Shown: positions 5,240 through 11,282 of the stretch, piece after piece
How positions within the stretch are numbered: position 1 is the stretch's first letter
Layout of the letters: every line of letters begins with the position of its first letter
From: an uncultured Oscillibacter sp.
GTDB lineage: Bacteria > Bacillota_A > Clostridia > Oscillospirales > Oscillospiraceae
Direction of reading: 5' to 3'
NCBI GenBank assembly: GCA_951800675.1
Contig: CATOKC010000108.1
Coordinates: forward strand, 1 to 11,282
DNA length: 11,282 bases
The notes under the pieces: generated by a model
The model's input: only the letters and a program-made list of their open reading frames with translations
The model's database searches: none
What the model was told of the DNA's origin: nothing
Made by a program: the position numbers and the translations under genes

Positions 5240-5819
5240 AAAACAGAAGAAGGAACAGAAACGGCTGCTGTCCACACGGCAGCTCATGGGGATCGACCAG
5301 TTCACGGAAAACGGCCTGAAGGCAGGCCGCAGTGAGCTGGTCTTTTTCCTTATCCAGCCGGACAATCTCTCCGTCCTCTCCTCAGAGGGCGTCAGGGGGA
5401 AGATCGTGGCCCTGACCAACCTCCTGCGGGGCGTGGAGTCCGCCCGGCTGCTGGCGCTGGATTCCCGTGAATCCTTCCAGAGCAACAAGGACTGGTACCG
5501 CCGGCGGATGGAGCAGGAGACGAATCCCGCCCTGCGGGAGCTGCTGCGGCAGGACGCCGCCCACCTGGACAGCATCCAGGCCGGAACCGCCTCCGCGCGG
5601 GAGTTCGCCCTGGTCTTCGAGCTGGACCGCCAGAAGGAGGAGAACGCCCGCAGCCAGGTGACCCGATTGGAGAAAAACATCCGGGATCAGGGCTTCCGGG
5701 TGCGGCAGGCAGGACGGCAGGATCTCATGCGGCTGCTGGCGGTGTACTACCAGCAGGACATGACAACAGAGGTGTTTGATGATATGGACGGCGAAAGGTG
5801 GGTGAACGCGGATGCCTAA
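5232..5819 (+). CDS. Conserved ICE protein upstream of VirB4 (195 aa, function unknown)
   Basis: The chosen start is GTG 5232 (VNRKQKKEQKRLL), with GGAGGG at 5220-5225, six bases upstream. The frame is open further upstream, but that would overlap most of the VirB3-like C-terminus. The 195-residue product is soluble and highly charged. It has a basic N-terminal tail, a segment FFLIQPDNLSVLS (about 38-50), a long Arg/Glu-rich helical stretch (about 75-160, possible coiled coil) and a conserved-looking end LLAVYYQQDMTTEVFDDMDG. Proteins of this type precede VirB4 in Tn1549-like elements; the N-terminal part of VirB4/TraC proteins in other systems can look similar, so it may be a VirB4 accessory or a split-off VirB4 N-domain. 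It overlaps the VirB3-like gene by eight bases and virB4 by eight bases, so the three form one translational unit. Confidence 0.72.
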   Translation: MNRKQKKEQKRLLSTRQLMGIDQFTENGLKAGRSELVFFLIQPDNLSVLSSEGVRGKIVALTNLLRGVESARLLALDSRESFQSNKDWYRRRMEQETNPALRELLRQDAAHLDSIQAGTASAREFALVFELDRQKEENARSQVTRLEKNIRDQGFRVRQAGRQDLMRLLAVYYQQDMTTEVFDDMDGERWVNADA

Positions 5820-7638
5820 ACGAACCACGAAAAAAGCAAGACCTGTGCTGGAGCCTCAGCCCAAAGACTTTCTGGACATGATCGCTCCGGCGGCGGTGAA
5901 ATTCAACACGGATCATTTTATTCTGGGCAGCGCCTACCACTGCGTCATGGCCCTGCGAAGCTATCCCGCCACCACGGAGGAGCTGGCCCTTCTCAGCCAC
6001 CTGGGGGAGCGCAGCGGGGTGAACCTATCCATCTGCCTCCGGAGGGTCACGACGGCGGAGGAACAGAAGATCATCCAGAACGCCTCCAACCGCAGCAAAT
6101 TCGAACGGGGCAGCACCAACAACATGCAGCAGAGCGTCACGGCGGAGGCCAACCTCCAGGACGTAGCCGCGATGGTGGCCGCCCTGCGCCGCAGTAAGGA
6201 GCCGCTGATGCACTGCGCGGTCTACATCGATCTCGCCGCGGACAGTCTGGAGGCGCTGCGCACCCTGCGGGACACGGTGACGGGCGAGCTGATCCGCTCC
6301 AGGCTGGAGGCGGACCGGCTCCTGCTCAAGCAGCGGGAGGGCTTTCTCTCCGCCAACCCGGCTGGCCGGAACGCCTTCGGGTCAAAGTGCGAGCGGGTCC
6401 TGCCGGCGTCCTCTGTGGCGAATCTCTACCCCAGCAACTACTCCGGCAAGACCGATCCCCAGGGCTTCTACATCGGCAGGGACAAATTCGGCAGCAATGT
6501 CATCGTTGACCTTGACCGCCGCGCGGACGACAAGACCAACGCCAGCGTCCTCATCCTGGGCAATTCCGGTCAGGGCAAGAGCTTCCTGCTGAAGCTGCTG
6601 GTCACCAACCTGCTGGAGTCAGGGAAATCCGTGATCTGCCTGGACCCGGAAAATGAGATGGGGGAACTCTGCGGAAAGCTGGGCGGCTGCTTCATCGACC
6701 TTATGAGCGGGAAATACCGCATCAATCCCCTGGAGCCGAAGCTGTGGGACATGGGCGGGGAGTCGGACGAGGACGCTCCCGCAGCCTTTTCGGAACGCTC
6801 CCGGCTCAGTCAGCACATTTCATTCCTGAAAGACTTCTTCCGTTCCTACAAGGACTTCTCGGACCGGCATATCGATGCCATTGAGCTGATGCTGGAGCGG
6901 CTGTACGGCAAGTGGGGCATCAACGACCACACAAATCATTCCACGATGCACCCCGCCGACTACCCCATCCTGTCAGACCTCTACGCGGTCATCCAGGATG
7001 CCTACCAGAATTATGACAGAGAGAACGATCCGCTCTATCCTGCCGAATTGCTGCAGGAGATCCTTCTGGGACTTCACTCCCTGTGCAAGGGCGCGGAGAG
7101 CAAGTTTTTCAACGGATACACCAACGTCACCTCGGAGCGTTTCCTGGTGTTCGGCGTGAAGGACCTGTCAAACGCCTCGCAGAATCTCCGGGGGGCGCTG
7201 CTGTTCAATATCCTGTCTTTCCTCAGTGACCGGGTGCTGTCCGAAGGGAATACCGTGGCGGTGCTGGACGAGCTTCATGTATGGCTTTCCAATCCCACCG
7301 CCATCGAGTATATCCGTGGGATGCTCAAACGGTGCCGGAAGAAGGACTCCAGCCTCATCATGGCCAGCCAGAATATCGAGGACTTCGTCCTCCCCGGTGT
7401 GGCGGAGATGACGAAGCCCCTGTTCTCTATCCCGACCCACCAGTTTTTGTTCAACGCCGGTTCTATCGACCGGCGCTTTTTTATGGACAATTTGCAGCTG
7501 GAAGAGGCGGAGTACGATATCGTGCGGTTTTCACTGAAAACGGAGTGCCTGTATAAGTGCGGCAATGAGCGGCATCAGCTGGTAGTCGTTGCGCCGCCCC
7601 ATAAGGCGGCGCTGTTCGGGAAGGCGGGCGGTCGGTGA
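5812..7638 (+). CDS. virB4: VirB4-type conjugation ATPase (TrsE/TraE family), full length
   Basis: A 608-residue protein with Walker A GNSGQGKS at 250-257 and Walker B VAVLDELH at 482-489 (Asp-Glu 486-487). A conserved MASQN segment lies at 518-521, ahead of the C-terminal FSIPTHQFLFNAG. The N-terminal 240 residues form the VirB4 N-domain (IAPAAVKFNTDHF, SSVANLYPSNYSGKTDPQGF). VirB4 is the most conserved component of type IV secretion systems; it powers assembly and substrate transfer at the inner membrane. The length and the C-terminal end FGKAGGR agree with full-length homologues in Tn1549-type elements, so the gene appears intact. It starts at ATG 5812, overlapping the previous gene by eight bases. 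Its stop overlaps an ATG (7638-7640) whose reading frame closes after 19 codons at a rearrangement point. It is the strongest evidence that the window lies in a conjugative element. Confidence 0.96.
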   Translation: MPKRTTKKARPVLEPQPKDFLDMIAPAAVKFNTDHFILGSAYHCVMALRSYPATTEELALLSHLGERSGVNLSICLRRVTTAEEQKIIQNASNRSKFERGSTNNMQQSVTAEANLQDVAAMVAALRRSKEPLMHCAVYIDLAADSLEALRTLRDTVTGELIRSRLEADRLLLKQREGFLSANPAGRNAFGSKCERVLPASSVANLYPSNYSGKTDPQGFYIGRDKFGSNVIVDLDRRADDKTNASVLILGNSGQGKSFLLKLLVTNLLESGKSVICLDPENEMGELCGKLGGCFIDLMSGKYRINPLEPKLWDMGGESDEDAPAAFSERSRLSQHISFLKDFFRSYKDFSDRHIDAIELMLERLYGKWGINDHTNHSTMHPADYPILSDLYAVIQDAYQNYDRENDPLYPAELLQEILLGLHSLCKGAESKFFNGYTNVTSERFLVFGVKDLSNASQNLRGALLFNILSFLSDRVLSEGNTVAVLDELHVWLSNPTAIEYIRGMLKRCRKKDSSLIMASQNIEDFVLPGVAEMTKPLFSIPTHQFLFNAGSIDRRFFMDNLQLEEAEYDIVRFSLKTECLYKCGNERHQLVVVAPPHKAALFGKAGGR

Positions 7639-7646
7639 TGGCAGCT

Positions 7647-7940
7647 TCATCGAATCTCTATGATATCCTCGATGACGATCCGCTCTCCGCTGGCTAAAAT
7701 CAGGGTGCCCTCAAGATCATCAATTTTCTTCAGCCGGCCGGTGGTGGTGACATACGCCCCGCCGGACTTCCTTTTGTCTGGCCGGAAACAGGTCAGCGTC
7801 ACCTGGGGACGGTTGGCAATATCGTCCGACAGCCGCTGCAGCTCCATGTCCAGAAGGGCCTTCTCATCTTCGGTCAATTCCACTTTTTCATCTGTATACC
7901 GCGCCGTCTCCTGCACGGCATCTTCGTAGCCGGTCAAGGC
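7647..7940 (-). pseudogene. yolD: YolD-like protein gene, 5' end lost to mobile element insertion
   Basis: Reading minus, the frame gives ALTGYEDAVQETARYTDEKV, then an acidic helix, PQVTLTCFRPDKRKSGGAYV, and a closing RLKKIDDLEGTLILASGERI region ending EDIIEIR. This is the C-terminal about 97 residues of YolD-like proteins, often encoded beside Y-family DNA polymerase (DinB/UvrX) genes and found in phages and ICEs. Family members carry roughly 30 further N-terminal residues before ALTGY, with Ala or Ser expected directly before it. Here the codon before ALTGY is AGA, then TAA, and the DNA turns AT-rich, so similarity ends sharply at 7940/7941. A TTG at 7937 could in principle start translation, but no ribosome binding site is evident. 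The gene is convergent with virB4, its stop only eight bases from the virB4 stop. The missing 5' part should lie beyond the right edge of the window, on the far side of the insertion. Confidence 0.8.
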
Positions 7941-7943
7941 TCT

Positions 7944-8023
7944 TTATCAGGAAAAATAAGTTATCAGAAAAAGATCTCAAAAGTATGCAATTAGAGAGTT
8001 CAATTCTGATAAATTCATGATAA
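7944..8023. repeat. Left-end TTATCAG/CTGATAA boxes of the RIT element
   Basis: TTATCAG occurs at 7944-7950 and 7961-7967 (17-base period, each followed by an A-rich run). The inverted form CTGATAA lies at 8006-8012, with a variant ATGATAA at 8017-8023. Direct and inverted copies of a heptamer within 80 bases of the element border are what arm- or core-type binding sites of tyrosine recombinases look like. No other open reading frame or promoter is evident in 7941-8055. Confidence 0.5.
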
Positions 8024-8055
8024 CTGGGGCAGGATTTTGAGGTATTGTTTGGATA

Positions 8056-9096
8056 TCATTTTAAACCACAAAGTTGTTTTAATAATTCTTCATCGCTAAT
8101 GGTATACCGCTCAGCATTCAAAAAGTGCTTAAGCTCAGAATCTTCCGGAATCGCTTTCGCTATAGCCTGCCGCTTTATCTCTGTATCCGCATGGGCATAA
8201 ATCAAGGTAGTCTCAACACAGGAATGCCCAAGCCACTGCGAAATCAGGGATAAATCAACACCATTCCGGTATAGGGACATTGCCAGCGAATGCCTGAACA
8301 GGTGGGGATGCACATTTTCTGGGACTTCCAGGCAACTTTCTCTTGCAGAAATTCCATATTTTCGCACCAACGAGCGGACATTATCCTCCGTCATACGTTT
8401 TCTGCTTCCGTTTCGCACGGTAAAGAACAAATAGTCATCACTATACATGGAACCTTCAGTATGAAAGGACTCTATATAATGCCTAAGGTGCTTTACAGTG
8501 TCGGTCCGTAATGGAACTGAGCGAATCTTTGACCCTTTTCCACAGACGGTGAGAGATGGATTATTGCCAAGACGTATATCTTTAAGTCTAATGTCAACAA
8601 GCTCTTGAACCCGGATTCCCGTTCGATACAAAAAGAGCATCATAAAGGCATCTCTTTTCCCAATATGCGTTGTTGTGTCCGGCTGTGCAAGGATTGCCTG
8701 AACTGCAGTTTCACTCATATGCTCAACCAAGGTTTGGTACTGCTTTGCCCGTTTAACTTTATCAATCTCATTGAAATGACAAACATTGCTGATATCTTCT
8801 TGCGCTGCATATCTGTAAAATGAGCGGATACAGTGAAGCCGTTGATTTCGCGTACTCACACTACAGTTTCGTTCAGATTCAAGATGATCCAAAAACGCAG
8901 TGAGAATATTACGGTCAATGTCTTCAAAAGTGAGGTTGACAAAGGGTTTTCCGGTTTTCTCCTTTACAAAATCCAAAAGCAATTCCAGAGACTTTTTGTA
9001 TGCGCGTATGGTGTTTTTGCTACATTTCCGCTCTTTCGGCAAGGCGATGAGGAGAAAATCGTGAATTAAGGAAAAAAGAGAGTTCATATGCTCCAT
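8056..9096 (-). CDS. Tyrosine recombinase, third gene of the RIT trio
   Basis: 346 residues from ATG 9096-9094, chosen because GGAGG (9104-9108) lies seven bases upstream; an upstream ATG at 9135 lacks such a site. The N-terminal SAM-like core-binding domain (about 5-115) is followed by a catalytic domain with all six expected residues: Arg162 in RTGIRVQELVDI, Lys188 or Lys190 in GKGSKIRSVPL, His265 and Arg268 in HPHLFRHS, His291 in WLGHS and the nucleophile Tyr300 in TLIYAHAD. It therefore should be catalytically competent for strand cleavage and exchange. Its start overlaps the second recombinase stop by 13 bases, so translation is probably coupled. It is the last gene before the left end of the element. 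Confidence 0.92.
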   Translation of the reverse strand: MEHMNSLFSLIHDFLLIALPKERKCSKNTIRAYKKSLELLLDFVKEKTGKPFVNLTFEDIDRNILTAFLDHLESERNCSVSTRNQRLHCIRSFYRYAAQEDISNVCHFNEIDKVKRAKQYQTLVEHMSETAVQAILAQPDTTTHIGKRDAFMMLFLYRTGIRVQELVDIRLKDIRLGNNPSLTVCGKGSKIRSVPLRTDTVKHLRHYIESFHTEGSMYSDDYLFFTVRNGSRKRMTEDNVRSLVRKYGISARESCLEVPENVHPHLFRHSLAMSLYRNGVDLSLISQWLGHSCVETTLIYAHADTEIKRQAIAKAIPEDSELKHFLNAERYTISDEELLKQLCGLK

Positions 9097-10046
9097 ATGC
9101 TGTCCTCCAATCCTACTGACTCGATTTGTTCCCAATCAACACGATCTGAGGATAAGAGATTCTCCGGCAATATGTGTACGTAATACAAAGTATCCCTGAA
9201 TTCTTCGTGTCCCATATAAGCCCGAAGATACGGAAGCATGGTATATAGACTTTTTCCCTCGTCGATCCATTTTTGAAGAACCGCAGAAGCAAATCGGTGT
9301 CTAAGGTCATACGGGCGCACTCTTGGAAGCAACTTGCTGTCGAGGCTTGGGTTTGCTTCTTTCCAACATTTTTGGAACAAATTGGTCAGTTGTTCACCTG
9401 TGATGGAGGTTCCGTTTGTGTGGATGAAAAAAGTATCATTATTGCGACAGAATATGCTGCGACGATTATGATATCGATACAACAGCTCCATGACGTCTGA
9501 GGCTGCGACAATAATACGGTCTTTGTTTTGCTTTGATTGGGATATAAATATTTCGCCTGTTTTGAAATTGATATCTGCGCATTGCAGTTTCCGTGCCTCT
9601 TGTGGGCGCAGACCGCATGTATAAATCAAGCGAAAAATAAAGCCGGCAGTCTCCGCAAAAAATGGATCTCCACGTTTTTCCAAAACGTCAGCAGCAGCAA
9701 ATAGTCTTGTCAGCTCTTCATCTGTAAAGATATACGGGTTCAAATTTCTTTTATAACAGATGTACTTCTCTTTGAGAACATAGGCATCGCCGCCTAAATA
9801 CTTGGCGAATGAACGAATAGCTGCGCACTTGTTCGCAATACAGTGCCGATTGCTCTTTATTTCATATTGAATCCATCCTGTGACTAAAGACGACGTGAGT
9901 GTCCTGATATATGGATGAAATTCGCTGCAATAAGCATCAAATCTGAGTAAGTGCTTTTCATGGTCATCTGAAAAACCAAGCGATTTGCGCCAACCGCAAT
10001 ACGCCCACATTTTATCCTTGAAACTGCTGGAGAACTGTTTAATCAT
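9084..10046 (-). CDS. Tyrosine recombinase, second gene of the RIT trio
   Basis: 320 residues from ATG 10046-10044, chosen because GGAGG (10055-10059) lies eight bases upstream and the ATG overlaps the first recombinase stop by eight bases. The frame also extends to an ATG at 10085 without a clear site. Catalytic features: Arg147 in TCGLRPQEARKL, a Lys around 172-175, Arg249 in RPYDLRHRF, His280 in MGHEEF and the nucleophile Tyr289 (Tyr288 adjacent). The position normally held by the first box II His (HxxR) is Tyr246, a substitution sometimes tolerated in this superfamily. The N-terminal domain (about 1-100) is less typical than in the flanking genes. Trio members are thought to act together in transposition; individual roles are not established from sequence. 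Confidence 0.9.
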   Translation of the reverse strand: MIKQFSSSFKDKMWAYCGWRKSLGFSDDHEKHLLRFDAYCSEFHPYIRTLTSSLVTGWIQYEIKSNRHCIANKCAAIRSFAKYLGGDAYVLKEKYICYKRNLNPYIFTDEELTRLFAAADVLEKRGDPFFAETAGFIFRLIYTCGLRPQEARKLQCADINFKTGEIFISQSKQNKDRIIVAASDVMELLYRYHNRRSIFCRNNDTFFIHTNGTSITGEQLTNLFQKCWKEANPSLDSKLLPRVRPYDLRHRFASAVLQKWIDEGKSLYTMLPYLRAYMGHEEFRDTLYYVHILPENLLSSDRVDWEQIESVGLEDSIWSI

Positions 10047-11274
10047 AAGTTGTACCTCCAGTCTGTTCAATTCCGGCAAGTCCAAGGGAACATTCTTTCA
10101 AATGCACACTGTCCAGGGATATATATTGTTTTGTGGACGAAATCTCTGTGTGCCCCAGCACCTGCGCCACAGTAGTTACAGGTATGCCAGCTACTACCAT
10201 GCTTGTACCAGCTGCGCGTCTCAAGTCATGGAAGGGACGCTTTTTTAATCCGGCAATGTCTCTGGCGTGGTTAAACGCATTGTATATGCATCTTCGGCCC
10301 AATGGATGAACAGGTGGGCGTGAAGTGAGAAAAATGTTAGGGAAATTGCTCTTGGGACGGCCATGTAAAATGTAATCGCTCAATGCCTCGCCAATATCCT
10401 GAGTCAACGGAAGCGCAAGCGGTACATCTGTCTTCTTTTGCGTGATTTTTATTTCCCCGTTGACCCAGTCAATATCTGAAAACCGGAGTCCAGCAATATC
10501 AATACTCCGCATTCCGGTAACAACAGCGATCATGAACATTGCATAATCCCGTTTTCCAATAGCGGTATCCCTGTTGATGACTCGGAACATCTGCGCTATT
10601 TCATCATGGGGCACAGGCTTGCTGATTTTGTACATGCTTGGCATAGTAAAAGATAATACATCCGAAAAGTTATACTTGATATATCCCTTTTCGTTCAGCC
10701 AGCGATGAAGGTGCTTCAAATTCCTGCGAATGGTATTTACACTGTTCGAACCCATGACGGATGCTTTCTGCATAATATAGCAGCGGATTACCTCTTCCGA
10801 GACGTTGCTGATGTCCTGGATGCCAGCGTCTGCAAGAAATCGAAAGTACGTGTGCGCCGCATATATAATGTTCCGCCTGAGCGCCTCGCTCCATTCCCTT
10901 GAATCTTTGACCTGTTCCAAAATCACTCGGTAATGGGGGGAGAGCTTGTCCGGAACTATTCTGGCTCCTGCTGCGACAGTTCCTGTAGTGGCGATTTCAT
11001 GCACATATAAGGCTGCTTTTACTAATGCGTTCTTTCGACTTCTGCTGACTATTCCTGATTCGTAGTTTTCTTTTAGGACAGCAACATACTGTTCAACTAT
11101 TTTGAAATCATAAAAGGGTGTTTCACGCTCATGGTGCAGATTCACCACTCTTTGGATATTTCTTCTGTGTTCTGCAATTGTCTTTTCTGTATATCCTTCT
11201 TCGAGGAAAATACGAACAAGATCATCTTGGGGGTGCGGACATTTACTTGGACCTAAAAGCCTAAGCAATGCCAT
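10039..11274 (-). CDS. Tyrosine recombinase, first gene of the RIT trio (start possibly outside window)
   Basis: At least 411 residues from ATG 11274-11272; the frame stays open to the window edge and no good ribosome binding site precedes this ATG, so the true start may lie further upstream. It has an N-terminal DNA-binding extension (about 1-130), a core-binding domain (about 125-210) and a catalytic domain. The catalytic domain carries Arg256 in TGMRSIDIAGL, Lys280 or Lys281, His349 and Arg352 in FHDLRRAAG, His375 in VLGHTEISS and the nucleophile Tyr384 in KQYISLD. All key residues are present. It is the first gene of the operon, so its promoter must lie beyond 11282. Its stop TAA (10039-10041) overlaps the next gene's ATG. 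Confidence 0.9.
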   Translation of the reverse strand: MALLRLLGPSKCPHPQDDLVRIFLEEGYTEKTIAEHRRNIQRVVNLHHERETPFYDFKIVEQYVAVLKENYESGIVSRSRKNALVKAALYVHEIATTGTVAAGARIVPDKLSPHYRVILEQVKDSREWSEALRRNIIYAAHTYFRFLADAGIQDISNVSEEVIRCYIMQKASVMGSNSVNTIRRNLKHLHRWLNEKGYIKYNFSDVLSFTMPSMYKISKPVPHDEIAQMFRVINRDTAIGKRDYAMFMIAVVTGMRSIDIAGLRFSDIDWVNGEIKITQKKTDVPLALPLTQDIGEALSDYILHGRPKSNFPNIFLTSRPPVHPLGRRCIYNAFNHARDIAGLKKRPFHDLRRAAGTSMVVAGIPVTTVAQVLGHTEISSTKQYISLDSVHLKECSLGLAGIEQTGGTTYD

Positions 11275-11282
11275 CTCAAATC

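Larger units (their letters stand above)
7941..11282 (-). mobile_element. RIT (recombinase-in-trio) element, right end outside window
   Basis: Three consecutive tyrosine recombinase genes on one strand, joined by 8- and 13-base overlaps, occupy 8056 to at least 11274. This is the defining layout of RIT elements, in which three different integrase-like proteins are carried together between inverted repeats. The segment is clearly richer in A and T than the transfer genes and begins exactly where the yolD homology stops. The left end (7941-8055) carries repeated TTATCAG-type boxes. The other terminus and any target-site duplication are not in the window, so the element's completeness is unproven. 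Confidence 0.78.

Noticed and set aside
7660..7929. Plus-strand open frame of 89 codons across yolD
   Set aside because: Ser-rich antisense shadow; the minus strand matches YolD-like proteins.
8056..11274. Integrase of the ICE itself, or a Tn554-type TnpABC set
   Set aside because: Three similar-sized tyrosine recombinases in overlapping order fit a RIT element; Tn554 has a much larger TnpB and a small non-recombinase TnpC, and an ICE usually carries a single integrase with an excisionase.
1..11282. CRISPR arrays, tRNA or rRNA genes
   Set aside because: No regularly spaced identical repeats and no cloverleaf or rRNA-like segments were seen on either strand by eye.

Overview
The window looks like a piece of an integrative conjugative element (ICE) from a gut-type Bacillota (Clostridia) genome. 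Its right part is interrupted by a second, unrelated mobile element. The lineage is inferred from the proteins: the VirB4 and VirB6 homologues are of the kind carried by Tn1549/CTn-type ICEs, and the genes have strong GGAGG-type ribosome binding sites. It was not tested by database search.

Left edge (1-469, minus): the N-terminal part of a UvrD/Rep superfamily helicase, transcribed outward from its own near-consensus promoter (499-527). Centre (543-7638, plus): a transfer module with a VirB6/TrbL-like polytopic membrane protein, a small VirB3/PrgI-position membrane protein, a 195-aa partner protein and a full-length VirB4 ATPase, arranged with short overlaps. DNA-modification cargo sits between VirB6 and VirB3: a beta-class amino-methyltransferase (TSPPYN), a short gene fused to a remnant of a DUF4406-like gene, and a cytosine-5 methyltransferase locus. 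A tandem ribbon-helix-helix protein follows. No restriction endonuclease is visible, so both methyltransferases appear to be orphans.

The most unusual part is the cytosine-5 methyltransferase. Motifs I-VIII lie in one protein, whose gene carries an apparent 1-nt deletion just after the catalytic PCQ. Motifs IX-X and a repetitive target-recognition region lie in a second protein. That second protein starts at an ATG with its own Shine-Dalgarno (2981-2996), inside the first gene and in another frame. For about 610 bp both frames are open, and over roughly the first 400 bp each reads as recognisable conserved protein. This resembles two-polypeptide cytosine methyltransferases such as M.AquI and M.EcoHK31I, with a large overprinted overlap.

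Right part (7647-11282, minus): the 3' part of a yolD-like gene faces virB4 tail to tail and stops abruptly at 7940. From there to the window end lies AT-richer DNA with three consecutive, overlapping tyrosine recombinase genes. This is the signature of a RIT (recombinase-in-trio) element that inserted into yolD. Its left end holds repeated TTATCAG/CTGATAA boxes; its right end lies outside the window.
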